64,000 nt of DNA from Paenibacillus sp. PastM-3 (GCF_029893965.1 NZ_JARXXP010000002.1:558001-622000); one strand, 5' to 3'; positions 25,004-34,217 are shown, counted from the first letter of the stretch. A program made the numbers and translations. The notes: generated by a model not told the origin, from the letters alone.

Positions 25004-26396
25004 GTGTAGTTCCCTCCTTGCTATACGGGTCATGGGCATCGCCATGATCGTGATCCATGTGATAAGGGCCCTTTTTAATTACTTTTATAAACAATCCGAC
25101 CAGTACGATACCCAGAATGGCATAAATAGCGTTAAAAGTAATTACCGAGAACAGGACTGACCCTGCAGAAACGTTAGGTGATACACTATCCTCGGTTGTC
25201 ATCAGGCCGAACACCGTCCAAGGCTGACGTCCAATCTCTGTCATAATCCACCCGGCGGTATTAGCAATCGGAGGCAGCAGAAGTCCCCAGAACATAAAGC
25301 GCAGGAACCAGGTGTTCGGACGCTCCATCTTTTTACGCCACATCAGATACATCGCATACAGGCCGAACACTACCATAAGCGAGCCGGCGGCAACCATGAT
25401 CCGGAAGCTCCAGAACGTAGTCCGTACAGGCGGAATATAATTACCCGGGCCATACTCTTGCTCATATTCTGCCTGCAGCGTATTCATCCCTTTAACCTCA
25501 CCGGAGAATTTACTGTAGGACAGGAAGCTGAGCAGGTAAGGGATCTTGATCTCACCGGTACTTACTTTATTTACAGGATCAATAAAAGCGGTAACGGTCC
25601 AGGCAGCAGGATCACCGCTGTCCTCCCATAGGCCTTCGGAAGCGGCCATCTTCATCGGCTGTGTCTCTACCAGATACTGGGCCTGGGCATGACCGGCAAC
25701 CGCTACACCCACAGAGGATACAATTCCGACGATGGCCGCAATTTCAAAAGATTTTCTAAAGAACGGCACATCCTGCTTCTTCAGCATTTTATAAGCACTG
25801 ATCCCCGTTACCAGGAAGGCACCTGTTGCATAAGCAGCCAGCAGCGTATGCGGCAGTTCAACAAGCAGTTGACCGTTAGTAATCAGAGCCAGGAAATCAT
25901 TCATTTCAGCCCGGCCGTTATTAATTTCGAACCCGACAGGGTGCTGCATAAACGAATTGGCCGTGAGAATCCAGAACGCCGACAGCGTTGTTCCCAGCGC
26001 AACCATCCAGATGGACAGCAGGTGAATCTTCTTGGAAACCTTGTCCCAGCCGAAGATCCAGATTCCGATAAAAGTAGACTCCAGGAAGAAGGCTAATAGC
26101 GCTTCAATTGCCAGAGGAGCCCCGAACACGTCACCGACAAAGCGGGAGTAATCAGACCAGTTCATTCCGAACTGGAACTCCTGTAGAATTCCTGTCACTA
26201 CACCAACTGCAAAGTTAATCAGGAAAAGCTTCCCCCAAAACTGTGCCATTCTTTTGTACTCTTCATTGCCCTTTCTGACATACATCGTCTCCATGATCGC
26301 AATCATCAGAGCCAGGCCAATCGACACCGGTACAAAGAAATAATGAAAGATCGTCGTCGACGCAAATTGTATACGCGACAGCATTACTGTATCCAT
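24990..26396 (-). CDS. cydA: cytochrome bd ubiquinol/menaquinol oxidase subunit I
   Basis: The 468-residue membrane subunit carries the haems and the quinol site. Expected features are the N-terminal ARIQF-type LSRIQFASTTIFHYFFVPVSIG (with the haem-ligand His), GRQPWTVFG and the Q loop. It reduces oxygen to water with high affinity, useful at low oxygen. The start at 26396 follows AAGGGGAG. Two TGTGA-N6-TCACA palindromes upstream point to control by Rex (NADH/NAD) and/or Fnr. The short Q loop typical of Firmicutes fits the length. Confidence 0.95.
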   Translation of the reverse strand: MDTVMLSRIQFASTTIFHYFFVPVSIGLALMIAIMETMYVRKGNEEYKRMAQFWGKLFLINFAVGVVTGILQEFQFGMNWSDYSRFVGDVFGAPLAIEALLAFFLESTFIGIWIFGWDKVSKKIHLLSIWMVALGTTLSAFWILTANSFMQHPVGFEINNGRAEMNDFLALITNGQLLVELPHTLLAAYATGAFLVTGISAYKMLKKQDVPFFRKSFEIAAIVGIVSSVGVAVAGHAQAQYLVETQPMKMAASEGLWEDSGDPAAWTVTAFIDPVNKVSTGEIKIPYLLSFLSYSKFSGEVKGMNTLQAEYEQEYGPGNYIPPVRTTFWSFRIMVAAGSLMVVFGLYAMYLMWRKKMERPNTWFLRFMFWGLLLPPIANTAGWIMTEIGRQPWTVFGLMTTEDSVSPNVSAGSVLFSVITFNAIYAILGIVLVGLFIKVIKKGPYHMDHDHGDAHDPYSKEGTTHAFS

Positions 26397-26458
26397 ATTT
26401 CTCCCCTTCCTTCTCCCCATTCAATATGTCTATTCTGTCAAAAACATAACGATTAAAG

Positions 26459-26474
26459 TGTGATGTATGTCACA
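26459..26474. promoter_or_regulatory. Rex/Fnr-type operator 1 at the cydA promoter
   Basis: TGTGATGTATGTCACA is a perfect TGTGA-N6-TCACA palindrome. On the minus strand it begins right after a TATAAT -10 box (26473-26478 in plus coordinates), so it covers the start of transcription. This position suits repression by Rex, which in Bacillus subtilis represses cydABCD when NADH is low. Confidence 0.65.
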
Positions 26475-26509
26475 TTATACGCCTCGTTTTACGCAAATTT
26501 TCAATAAAT

Positions 26510-26527
26510 TTGTGACAAATATCACAA
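26510..26527. promoter_or_regulatory. Rex/Fnr-type operator 2 upstream of cydA
   Basis: TTGTGACAAATATCACAA matches the Rex consensus TTGTGA-N6-TCACAA exactly. It lies about 52 bp upstream of the expected start of transcription. An Fnr dimer could bind the same half-sites. Confidence 0.7.
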
Positions 26528-26542
26528 TATTCTGCGTAGAAA

Positions 26543-26572
26543 ACAAAAAAAATAAGACGGTTTACCCGTCTT
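26543..26572 (-). terminator. intrinsic terminator of ydjO
   Basis: On the minus strand AAGACGG and CCGTCTT form a 7-bp stem with a five-base loop (26554-26572), followed by ATTTTTTTTG. It separates ydjO from the cyd promoter. Confidence 0.85.
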
Positions 26573-26620
26573 GGATTTGTTCATCAATATATTGTAAGGT
26601 TGACTTATAATGATTGTTGG

Positions 26621-26851
26621 TCAGGTAATGGAGATACCCTTTTTGAGTGATTTGAGATCGCCGTTGGAGTTCACCAGCTGCGGCAGCATCTTCATACTAC
26701 GGGCCATTGGAGCATGACAGAGGGGGCAAGAAGGCGCATGTTCAAATGCGAAATTGTCCCTCATCCATCCATTGCAGTCATCATTGGTACAGGCCCAAAT
26801 AGCGGTATTCTCTTCCGGTACTTCCTCGACAGGCTTCTTCCGGTAGTTCAT
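26621..26851 (-). CDS. ydjO: cold-inducible YdjO-like zinc-ribbon protein
   Basis: The 76-residue protein has two CxxC-type pairs: CTNDDCNGWMRDNF (about residues 21-34) and CPLCHAPM (about residues 42-49). This fits the YdjO family of Bacilli, small cold-inducible proteins of unknown function that probably bind zinc. The preceding Trp-Ala-Cys-Thr and following Met-Lys-Met-Leu segments also fit. A GGAAGGGAGG site lies upstream of the ATG. It is downstream of a cold-shock protein gene in the same direction, which supports shared cold regulation. Confidence 0.85.
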   Translation of the reverse strand: MNYRKKPVEEVPEENTAIWACTNDDCNGWMRDNFAFEHAPSCPLCHAPMARSMKMLPQLVNSNGDLKSLKKGISIT

Positions 26852-26895
26852 TGCCGTTCCTCCCTTCCTTATATGTCACATGCCTGGACAACAAG

Positions 26896-26919
26896 TAAAA
26901 AAGCATCTGACGATGCTCT
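26896..26919 (-). terminator. terminator-like hairpin in the ydjO leader
   Basis: On the minus strand AGCATC and GATGCT form a six-base-pair stem around GTCA, followed by six T. It ends about 45 nt before the ydjO start and lies after the cold-shock gene's own terminator, so it may be a leader attenuator or a backup terminator. Confidence 0.55.
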
Positions 26920-27023
26920 TACAAGTTGCTGACTGACAAATCCTTTATTACAGAACGTGTGCCCAGCGTTATTCTGCTTAGATCGGGTTGTGTTTTCAAG
27001 GGTGAATTGACTTCTGATCTTTA

Positions 27024-27063
27024 TAAAAAAGACCGTCCCGACTTACGTGTAAGCAGGGACGGC
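27024..27063 (-). terminator. intrinsic terminator of the cold-shock gene
   Basis: On the minus strand CCGTCCC and GGGACGG form a 7-bp stem with an internal TTAC-GTAA pairing, followed by TCTTTTTT. It is just after the cold-shock gene. Confidence 0.85.
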
Positions 27064-27073
27064 GCTTCTATTA

Positions 27074-27274
27074 TTACAGTTTTACAACGTTTTCGGCTTG
27101 TGGTCCACGGTTGCCTTGAACAACGTTGAATTCAACGCGTTGGCCTTCGTCCAAAGTTTTGAATCCTTCGCCAGTGATAGCGGAGAAGTGTACGAATACG
27201 TCGCTTCCGCCTTCAACTTCGATGAATCCGAATCCTTTTTCTGCGTTGAACCATTTAACTGTACCTGTTTGCAT
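27074..27274 (-). CDS. cold-shock protein, CspA/CspB family
   Basis: The 66-residue single-domain protein is an OB-fold RNA chaperone. RNP1 (KGFGFIEV) and RNP2 (VFVHFSAI) are both intact and the sequence begins [13 protein letters not shown], as in Bacillus CspB. It binds single-stranded RNA and DNA in the cytosol and prevents mRNA structure at low temperature. The start at 27274 is chosen because GGAGGT lies 8 nt upstream; the GTG that precedes it in frame is part of that site. A long AT-rich upstream region probably holds the usual structured csp leader. Confidence 0.95.
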   Translation of the reverse strand: MQTGTVKWFNAEKGFGFIEVEGGSDVFVHFSAITGEGFKTLDEGQRVEFNVVQGNRGPQAENVVKL

Positions 27275-27417
27275 GTGTGTTACCTCCACAAATTTAAATT
27301 AATATGTTCTTTTTATCTTCAAACAAAGAAAAAATTCACACATTGAGAAGGGTTGTATTTCAATTGACAGCCCTTTTCAATACGAGAATTAGGTATCAAT
27401 GTATGATTATTCTCATG

Positions 27418-27639
27418 TTACCACACCCGCGGAACAAAGGCAAGCTGGCATATCCGATATTCTCCGTTTTTTCCCTTAAAAGGTTTACTTTCCAATGTAA
27501 GGGCTATCAGTCCAGTTGTAACTTGCGCTTCTGTATGATACATCTTATTACCCTGCTTATTCTGCTTTGAAACGAAAGAAACGGTGCCGCCCTCAAAAAA
27601 GTTTCTGTTCAGGGCGGCCGTGCCGCTTCCCTTCCTCAT
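27418..27639 (-). CDS. small hypothetical protein
   Basis: The 73-residue open frame begins with ATG at 27639 behind AGAGG and a TATAAT-like box, so expression is plausible. The sequence is basic and polar (SKQNKQGNKMYHTEAQVTTG, then LTLESKPFKGKNGEYRIC) with no membrane segment and two-thirds of the hydrophobic residues in the C-terminal half. I do not recognise a family. It lies between the cold-shock gene and htrA in the same direction, with 35 nt to the htrA stop. Confidence 0.4.
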   Translation of the reverse strand: MRKGSGTAALNRNFFEGGTVSFVSKQNKQGNKMYHTEAQVTTGLIALTLESKPFKGKNGEYRICQLAFVPRVW

Positions 27640-27674
27640 GACTGCCTCTTTATTATATACAGCCTGTGCAGCAT

Positions 27675-28925
27675 TTATTCCTGCGGCTTCTCAAGAAGTT
27701 TCACAGTAGCCTGCTTTACTTCCCCGTTCCGGTAATAAGTAATCTTCAGTTCATCACCAATCTTTGTCTGCTCATATAAATACTTGCGCAACGACAGCGT
27801 TGAGGTGATCGGCTGGTCATCAAACTTGGTAATAACATCGTTGAACTGCAGGCCTGCCTCCTCTGCCGGTCCTACCGCATCAAGCACAACGACGCCTTCT
27901 TTCACTGAAGCAGGCAGATTAAGCTCCTTCACCTGATCCTCAGCCAGAGGAACATAAGGATTGTTCAGATCTACCGAATACACGCCCAGGTAGGAACGTG
28001 ATATTTTGCCCTTGGCAGCCAGCTCATCTGCCGTCTTCACCACATGGTTGGCGGGTATGGCGAATCCGAGTCCTTCAACGCCGGTGTCAGAAATTTTCAT
28101 CGTATTGATTCCGATAACTTTACCATCCAGATCAACAAGCGCCCCTCCGCTGTTGCCTTCGTTAATGGCGGCATCCGTCTGGATAACCTCCTGCTCCCAG
28201 TCATAAACCCCGTCCTGGTTCAGCGATACAGGGATGGTCCGCTCCGTATAGCTTACAATTCCTGAGGTCAGGGTATCCCCGAGACCAAGCGGATTGCCGA
28301 TGGCAATAACCGTCTCGCCCAGCCGCAGCTTGGAGGAATCACCGATCTGGGCAACCGTTGTAACATCCTTGGCATCCATGGACAGTACGGCAATATCCGT
28401 GACCTTGTCTGCCCCTACCAGAACTGCCTTATGTGTCACACCGTCTACCGTCACTACTTCAAGCTTGCCTGAGCCTTCAATGACATGATTATTCGTAATG
28501 ATAAAGGCCTTAGTATCGTCCTTCTTATAGATAACTCCCGATCCGAGTGCGGATTCATCGAGAATGTTGAGTTCCTTATTATCTTCTTTATGATTAATAA
28601 TACTCACGACCGCAGGACGGACCAGTGCGGCAGCCTGAATAATCCGGTCATACGGATCCCCGCTGCTCGCTGTAACCTTCTGCCCTACTTCCGGTACGTA
28701 GGCTTCCCTCTCGGCTGCAAATTGCCCTGTAACGAGACTGAACAGCAGCACGGCAACTACTGCACTGACTGCTGAGCTGATTACAGAGACCTGCCATGTC
28801 GCCATCGTGCGCCGTGATCTGTGCACGGTCCATTTCCGGCTGGTAAGCACTTTGCTTTTCTCCAGCTCTTTTCTTTTGCGGCGCGGTACTTTGGTTGAAT
28901 AGAAATCGTCATCGAACAATCCCAC
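27675..28925 (-). CDS. htrC: HtrA/DegP-like serine protease (YyxA/HtrC type)
   Basis: The 416-residue protein has a cytosolic N-terminus of about 45 residues, one transmembrane anchor (VISSAVSAVVAVLLFSLV, about 48-65), a trypsin-like domain and a C-terminal PDZ domain. The catalytic triad is His in ITNNHVI, Asp in TDIAVLSM and Ser in NEGNSGGALVD. The PDZ part follows with YLGVYSVDL and GPAEEAGLQFNDVITKFD. It acts outside the membrane in protein quality control. The start is GTG at 28925 behind GGAGAGGATG. In Bacillus subtilis the homologue is the last gene of the walRKHIJ cluster, and the same order holds here, though 554 nt separate it from walJ. Confidence 0.93.
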   Translation of the reverse strand: MGLFDDDFYSTKVPRRKRKELEKSKVLTSRKWTVHRSRRTMATWQVSVISSAVSAVVAVLLFSLVTGQFAAEREAYVPEVGQKVTASSGDPYDRIIQAAALVRPAVVSIINHKEDNKELNILDESALGSGVIYKKDDTKAFIITNNHVIEGSGKLEVVTVDGVTHKAVLVGADKVTDIAVLSMDAKDVTTVAQIGDSSKLRLGETVIAIGNPLGLGDTLTSGIVSYTERTIPVSLNQDGVYDWEQEVIQTDAAINEGNSGGALVDLDGKVIGINTMKISDTGVEGLGFAIPANHVVKTADELAAKGKISRSYLGVYSVDLNNPYVPLAEDQVKELNLPASVKEGVVVLDAVGPAEEAGLQFNDVITKFDDQPITSTLSLRKYLYEQTKIGDELKITYYRNGEVKQATVKLLEKPQE

Positions 28926-29304
28926 GGGTACATCCTCTCCCCTCTATTGCTACTGCATTCACGACTGAACGCCAAGCAACTGCCCCCGAACTTCTCGCTC
29001 TATCTTAGACTGCGCAGAGCACTAAAAGGTTTCACTTAATAATATATACCGCCAAATCTGCGGTTTATAAGCGCCAAGGGTCTCTGATTCTTGCAACTTG
29101 CCATGATAAACACCGTGAGTCTCAGGAATATTTTGCAGCTTAAAAGACTACAATAATAGAAGTAATGAACGTCTGATGCTTATATCTGTCGGTTCCTTAT
29201 AATTGTATCACAAGCCGGCATACCACCCACATTTTTCTTGGAGCAAAATACATGAAATTGTTTACAGTCTCCGTATCATCTCCAGCCGGAAAGGAGCAGG
29301 TGTC
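28926..29304. other. intergenic region between htrC and the 29305 gene
   Basis: This stretch of about 380 bp separates the minus-strand htrC start from a plus-strand gene and must hold their divergent promoters. I see AT-rich segments but no clear paired -35/-10 boxes, RNA gene or repeat. Confidence 0.4.
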
Positions 29305-29511
29305 ATGGAATCTTTTTCAACCAGCATGGATCTTGTGCAATTTATCGGCAAGCTTGGTGACCTCAAGGATGAACACTATCATTTGCTGCTGGTGCAGAGT
29401 GCACTGATCGAGCTCATGATTGATAAAGGAGTATTCTCCCGCCAGGAGCTTGACCGTAAAATGGCGGAGCTCGACCGGCTTATGGCTGGCTCACCTTATC
29501 CCATGGCGTAG
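29305..29511 (+). CDS. small helical hypothetical protein overlapping walJ end
   Basis: The 68-residue protein starts at ATG 29305, 9 nt after AAAGGAG. It is predicted mostly helical with regular charged and hydrophobic spacing (KLGDLKDEHYHLLLVQSALI, then DKGVFSRQELDRKMAELDRL). The segment LLVQSALIELMIDKGVFSRQEL resembles the short helical hairpin seen in other Paenibacillus small proteins, but I do not recognise a named family. It is on the opposite strand to the wal genes and its last 32 bases overlap the end of walJ tail to tail. The good ribosome binding site supports reality. Confidence 0.65.
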   Translation: MESFSTSMDLVQFIGKLGDLKDEHYHLLLVQSALIELMIDKGVFSRQELDRKMAELDRLMAGSPYPMA

Positions 29512-30286
29512 GCCGGTCATAGTAGGTATCGCATAATTTAAATTCGCTGTCCTTGTAGAAGCAGCCCCGGTCCTCCATGGCTCCTCTCACCGACATTCTG
29601 GCCAAATCGATCATGTTATGATCGAGGCTTAGATGCGCCAGATAGGTCCGCTTGGTCCGCCCGGTCAGAATCTCGCTTAATGCCGCCCCGGCCGCCTCAT
29701 TGGAGAGATGGCCCATATCGCCAAGAATCCGCCGCTTGGTATTCCACGGATAACGCCCCATCCGCAGCATCTCGATATCATGATTCGCTTCCAGCACCAG
29801 CACGTCCGACCCTTCGAGTGCCATTCTGACCTTATCGCTGACATACCCGAGGTCTGTTGCCACGCATAGCTTCTCTTTGCCATCATAAAAGTTATAGCCT
29901 ACCGGTTCCGCAGCATCATGGGAGATTGCAAAGGACTCCACCCGCATGCTGCCAAAATCACGGTGCGTGCCGGTCTCCAGAATAATCCGGTTATGCTCGG
30001 CAATATTGCCTATGCCTTTTTCGATGGCTCCCCAGGTCTTGCTGTTGGCGTAGATCGGCAGGTCGTATTTACGTGCAACAGCCCCGAGTCCTTTAATGTG
30101 GTCGGAATGCTCATGGGTCACCAGTATTCCGTCTATATCTTTCCCCGTCAGCTCGCGCATCCCCAGCAGCTCATCAATCCGCTTGGCGCTGAGCCCTGCG
30201 TCGATCATCAATGTTGTTTCCCCATTGCGTACTACTGTCGCATTACCGGTAGAACCGCTGGACAGCACTGTAAATGAAATTCCCAT
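29480..30286 (-). CDS. walJ: WalJ (YycJ), metallo-beta-lactamase-fold protein
   Basis: The 268-residue cytosolic protein has the MBL metal-binding motif THEHSDHIKGL (HxHxDH, about residues 58-68) preceded by MIDAGLSAKRIDELL and followed by a later VLEANHD segment. Family members are nucleases, and YycJ has been linked to DNA repair and to coordination of cell division with replication. The start at 30286 (MGISFTVLSSGSTGN) follows AAGGAGCAGGAGAG; the frame is open further upstream inside walI but without support. It follows walI by 14 nt, in the standard wal order. Confidence 0.94.
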   Translation of the reverse strand: MGISFTVLSSGSTGNATVVRNGETTLMIDAGLSAKRIDELLGMRELTGKDIDGILVTHEHSDHIKGLGAVARKYDLPIYANSKTWGAIEKGIGNIAEHNRIILETGTHRDFGSMRVESFAISHDAAEPVGYNFYDGKEKLCVATDLGYVSDKVRMALEGSDVLVLEANHDIEMLRMGRYPWNTKRRILGDMGHLSNEAAGAALSEILTGRTKRTYLAHLSLDHNMIDLARMSVRGAMEDRGCFYKDSEFKLCDTYYDRPTPWDKVSQP

Positions 30287-30300
30287 CTCTCCTGCTCCTT

Positions 30301-31053
30301 CTACTCTGTTGTCTTGGGACTGATAATGTCCGCACTGATCGCATCTACGTAATAGGCGCTGCCGTCCTCCAGCCAGAATCTCCACATCGGTGAAGCCACC
30401 TGGCTCTCAGAATTAAACAGCTCCCCGTAATAGCCCAGTTCAATTTCCTTCACTACCGCGTCCGCCGGAAAATATTTTTCAATCAGGCTGCTGAGCGCCT
30501 GGGAGGCCGGAAGCACCTTCTGCACATCCGCATTTTCGTTGTCGCTGCCGGCTGCTACAATTTCAATCTTCGGTGAACGGTAGGCAACGATTTTCTGGTT
30601 GCTGTTGATGAGCTCCAGCTTTACCCGGAATAGGGAGTATTTCTGGTCCACCAGCGGGTGGAGCACGAACTTGCCGACCTCACTCTCCTGGGAATCGAAA
30701 CGGTAACCTGCAATATCCGGAATTTCTCCCTGCAGGGCCTGGCTGAGCTCCGGGAATGAAGAGTACATGAGCCCGCTGTCTATAGGCTCCTTCAACAGGA
30801 CCGGCGGAGCGTTCTGCTCCTCACCGGAGTAGATGTAGGTGATATCAGGCAGCTGCGGCGTAGCCGCCGGAATCGGACAGAGCACCCGAATCCCCTTCTG
30901 CTCCATAACTGCCTGCGTTTCTGCCGAGAGGGAAGTAAAATCCAGATTGGCAGTGGCCTGATCACGCAAATCCATCCACAGCTGATAGCACAGTAGCAGA
31001 TTCAGCACCAGAAAAGCGTAAATTAGCACACTCTTTGCTCTGCCCCAGTCCAT
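30301..31053 (-). CDS. walI: WalI (YycI), membrane-anchored regulator of WalK
   Basis: The 250-residue protein has a short cytosolic N-terminus, one membrane helix (SVLIYAFLVLNLLLCYQLW, about residues 8-26) and an extracytoplasmic domain. In Bacillus subtilis YycI and YycH form a complex with WalK through their membrane helices and restrain its activity. The start motif MDWGRAKSVLIY is typical. It lies between walH (48 nt upstream) and walJ (14 nt downstream). Confidence 0.92.
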   Translation of the reverse strand: MDWGRAKSVLIYAFLVLNLLLCYQLWMDLRDQATANLDFTSLSAETQAVMEQKGIRVLCPIPAATPQLPDITYIYSGEEQNAPPVLLKEPIDSGLMYSSFPELSQALQGEIPDIAGYRFDSQESEVGKFVLHPLVDQKYSLFRVKLELINSNQKIVAYRSPKIEIVAAGSDNENADVQKVLPASQALSSLIEKYFPADAVVKEIELGYYGELFNSESQVASPMWRFWLEDGSAYYVDAISADIISPKTTE

Positions 31054-31101
31054 ACTTCCCCTCCTCTATGTTTATAACTCCGCAATTATTCATTATACCG
31101 C

Positions 31102-32379
31102 CTAGCTGATTGTAAGCACACTGCCATCATTTAGGGTAACCCGCCATACCGGCGTAAGGCGCAGGGTATCCCGCTGCAGTACAGGAATATAGGCCGGAAT
31201 CAGATCCTTCACAGCAGAGCCGGAGCTGATCTGGGCCAGCTTGGCCTTAAGCTCGTCACCGCCCGGAAGCTCTACAATCCGCTTTTCTGCCTGTTCTTCC
31301 TCCGTATACATCAGCGAACGTTCATAGGAAGAGACGGTACCCTGCTGCAGCTCCAGCATGATAACCCCGTACTGCAGCTGCGGCCGGCTCATAATCGGGT
31401 AAGAGCCGTAATACTGCTGAAACGAAACCTTGCGCTCCTGCTTTTCCTCTTCCGTCGAAGCCAGACGGTAGGTCCCGTTCCATCCGCCGTGCTGATTAAC
31501 GAAATCAACAGCCTCCAGCGCATCCTTGGCAGGCGTGCTCTCGCCGGCCGGCAGCGCCGCAGGATCACTGTAGCTCATCCAGTTCAGCTCCTGATCAACC
31601 TGAAGGCTGCGCTTGCTGTCGGTATAGATCTTGGAGCCGTCTTTTTCCGGAATATATCTGGTGCTTCCCGCATCAAAGAAAAGATTGCTCTGCATCTGTT
31701 CAATGGTATACATGCCGGACGGCATCTCGGCCTCGACCAGATCCAGCTTCTCCTCGGGCACATAATAATCCCCGTTCACCACTGTATAGGGAGTCCAGTT
31801 GATGCCGAAGTCGACATGCTGCTGCACGTCCTGCACGGTAAGATCGGCTTTGGCCGCTTCATACACAATGTCGCCTCTGGTACTGAAAAAGACGGCATGC
31901 GCCTTCGAATCATTTTTGACATTGTAAATCCAGATCCGGTCAATGCTTTCTCCCTCAAACAGCGAATCAGGCGACAGCTGCATTACCCGCTGCAGCAGCG
32001 TAACCGGGATGCCAGCGCCGAAGCTCAGCTCAATCCCGGCATTGTCGCTGCGGATTTTGTCCCAGTCAAAGTCCTCTACCGAGCGCCGCTGGAAGCTTTC
32101 AAAGCTCCGTCCCTTGAGCCGGTTAAAGATCAGATCATAAAAGGTCGAGTCGGGGTAGAAGAGCGTATGCTTCCCTCCGCCCATATGAATGATCATCCGG
32201 TCGGGATAGAGCAGATTCTCCACCTTTTCCTCAGGGCCCATATTATCGGTTTTGACATACAGATTCTCAGACATGACCGCTGAATCACTGCCCGGAAGCC
32301 GGTAGATCAGATAATAGCTTTCTACCAGACTGCCAAGGACCAGGATAGCAAGAATCCATGTTTTCAGTTTTTCTCTCAT
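31102..32379 (-). CDS. walH: WalH (YycH), membrane-anchored regulator of WalK
   Basis: The 425-residue protein has an N-terminal membrane helix (WILAILVLGSLVESYYLIY, about residues 8-26) and a large extracytoplasmic domain. With WalI it modulates the sensor kinase WalK. The ATG at 32379 overlaps the walK stop by four bases, so the two are translationally coupled. Identity rests on the helix-plus-domain layout, LWxxP-type motifs in the YycH fold and the fixed wal gene order. Confidence 0.92.
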   Translation of the reverse strand: MREKLKTWILAILVLGSLVESYYLIYRLPGSDSAVMSENLYVKTDNMGPEEKVENLLYPDRMIIHMGGGKHTLFYPDSTFYDLIFNRLKGRSFESFQRRSVEDFDWDKIRSDNAGIELSFGAGIPVTLLQRVMQLSPDSLFEGESIDRIWIYNVKNDSKAHAVFFSTRGDIVYEAAKADLTVQDVQQHVDFGINWTPYTVVNGDYYVPEEKLDLVEAEMPSGMYTIEQMQSNLFFDAGSTRYIPEKDGSKIYTDSKRSLQVDQELNWMSYSDPAALPAGESTPAKDALEAVDFVNQHGGWNGTYRLASTEEEKQERKVSFQQYYGSYPIMSRPQLQYGVIMLELQQGTVSSYERSLMYTEEEQAEKRIVELPGGDELKAKLAQISSGSAVKDLIPAYIPVLQRDTLRLTPVWRVTLNDGSVLTIS

Positions 32380-34217
32380 CCTTCACTCCCCCTTTGCTGG
32401 TTCAGCAGAGGCAGCGTAAATGTGACTAATGAGCCTTCGTTAAGCTCCGACTGCAGGGAAATGGAACCTCCGTGCGCCTTGACAATTTCCCGGGCAATGG
32501 ACAGTCCGAGACCGGTACCGCCCATATTCCGTGAACGGGCCTTGTCCACCCGGTAAAAGCGTTCAAAGATTCGCTCAATATCCTTCTTGGGAATTCCGAT
32601 CCCGGAATCGCGTACCGATATGGCCAGCATCCCGTCCTCGCTTTTTACAGCCTGCAGGCTGATCGTGCCGCCCTCGGGCGTATATTTCAGTGCATTGGAC
32701 ACCAGATTGCCAAGCACCTGATCAATCTGGTCCCGGTCCAGCCAGGCTATAGCGACATCCTTGTGCACGATAGTGCTGATGTGAATCCGTTTCTGGCGGA
32801 TCTGGAACGAGAAGCGGTCGGCCACATCCTCCAGCATCTCGGAGATATCGGTCTGCTGAATACGCAGGCTGGATTCCTTGGAATCCAGCCGTGACAGATG
32901 CAGCAGGTCGGTGACAAGCCGGATCATCCGCTCCGTTTCGTTGCGGATCACGCCGACGAACCGCACGGCCAGCTGCTGGTCATCCAGCGCCCCGTCATCC
33001 AGCGCTTCCACGTAGCTCTTGATCGTCGTCAGCGGGGTCCGCAGCTCATGGGACACGTTGGCCACGAACTCACGCCGCGACTCCTCCAGATTCTCCTGCT
33101 CCGTAACATCCTGCAGCACCGCAATCGTCCCGGCAATTCCCCCGCCCTCGCGCCTGTGGATCGGCGTGAATGTTACCCGCACGATATTCGGGTCTCCCCC
33201 GCCCATCGGCGACAGGTGAATCAGCGCCGACTGGGCATTGCCCTCGGCCAGCGAGCCTGTCTGCTCATGATCCAGGCCGAGCAGCTCATCAAGCGGTGCC
33301 CCCTCGGGCAGCGGACCCTCAGAGCCCAGCATATCGGCAGCGCGGGTATTCATCAGAATTACCCTGCCGCTCTCATCGGTAGCGACCACGCCGTCGCTCA
33401 TGTTGGTCAGGATGGAAGCCAGCTTCTCCTTCTCCTCCTCATTCTGCGACAGCGCCTCGCGCAGCCGGCCGGTCATATAGTTGAACGCCTGGCTCAGCTG
33501 GCCGATTTCGTCATTGCCGAACTCGGGCATCCTGCGGTTGAACTTGCCTTCGGCAAGGGCAGTGGCATGACGGGTCATCTCTTTAATCGGATGGGTAATC
33601 GTATGGGCCAGAATGACGCATAACACAGCCGTCAGCGCCAGGGCCAGCAGCAGCCCGGAAAGAAACACGCTGTTGATCCGGCTCATCGTCGCATAAAGAT
33701 CCTTCATATCAGCGGCTATATAAATCGCTCCAACGACCTTGTCACCGGCAAGCACGGGCTTGGCAACTACTTTCTTGCGCACATTATCATCGGCGATGAT
33801 ATATTCCTCATTATCGCTGATACCCTGCAGCGCCCGGCTGACCACAGTCTGCGTATTCCGCTGTCCTACATAGTCATTCTGTGACGGAACGGAAGTCGTG
33901 ATAATTTTGCCGCTCGCATCAAGCACCTGAATTTCCGCACCGTTAATGTACAGGTTATTGACCATGCCGCGCAGGCTCTCCACTGCGGTCTCCTCATCCG
34001 TTGTTCCGGTTTCACTACCAAGCTTATCCGCAGTCAGTATGGACAGCATCTCCGCCCTTGCCTTCAGATCCTTGGTGAAATTCTCAGTCAGGGAATTCTT
34101 CATCGAGCTGACAAAATAAACCCCGATCAGCTGCATCGCCACCAGGATCAGCAAAACATAAATAATGGTCAGCCTGGCCTGAATTGTCCGGAAAAAGGAC
34201 AGCCCTTTCTTCATCAC
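32376..34217 (-). CDS. walK: sensor histidine kinase WalK (YycG)
   Basis: The 613-residue membrane kinase has two helices (about 12-33 and 184-205) flanking an extracellular Cache-like domain, then HAMP (about 206-258, [20 protein letters not shown]), a PAS domain, a HisKA domain with phosphorylated His in [15 protein letters not shown], and an ATPase domain with N box ([18 protein letters not shown]), G1 (VRDSGIGIP) and G2 (GGTGLGLSI). It senses cell-wall state and phosphorylates WalR. The start is GTG at 34217 in a GTGA overlap with walR; the ATG one codon later is an alternative. Confidence 0.96.
   Translation of the reverse strand: MMKKGLSFFRTIQARLTIIYVLLILVAMQLIGVYFVSSMKNSLTENFTKDLKARAEMLSILTADKLGSETGTTDEETAVESLRGMVNNLYINGAEIQVLDASGKIITTSVPSQNDYVGQRNTQTVVSRALQGISDNEEYIIADDNVRKKVVAKPVLAGDKVVGAIYIAADMKDLYATMSRINSVFLSGLLLALALTAVLCVILAHTITHPIKEMTRHATALAEGKFNRRMPEFGNDEIGQLSQAFNYMTGRLREALSQNEEEKEKLASILTNMSDGVVATDESGRVILMNTRAADMLGSEGPLPEGAPLDELLGLDHEQTGSLAEGNAQSALIHLSPMGGGDPNIVRVTFTPIHRREGGGIAGTIAVLQDVTEQENLEESRREFVANVSHELRTPLTTIKSYVEALDDGALDDQQLAVRFVGVIRNETERMIRLVTDLLHLSRLDSKESSLRIQQTDISEMLEDVADRFSFQIRQKRIHISTIVHKDVAIAWLDRDQIDQVLGNLVSNALKYTPEGGTISLQAVKSEDGMLAISVRDSGIGIPKKDIERIFERFYRVDKARSRNMGGTGLGLSIAREIVKAHGGSISLQSELNEGSLVTFTLPLLNQQRGSEG

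Noticed and set aside
29305..29511. Relationship of the small helical protein to nitrile hydratase helices ([12 protein letters not shown] segment)
   Set aside because: The resemblance of LIELMIDKGVFSRQEL to [15 protein letters not shown] is short, confined to a common helix-turn pattern, and no metal motif is present.
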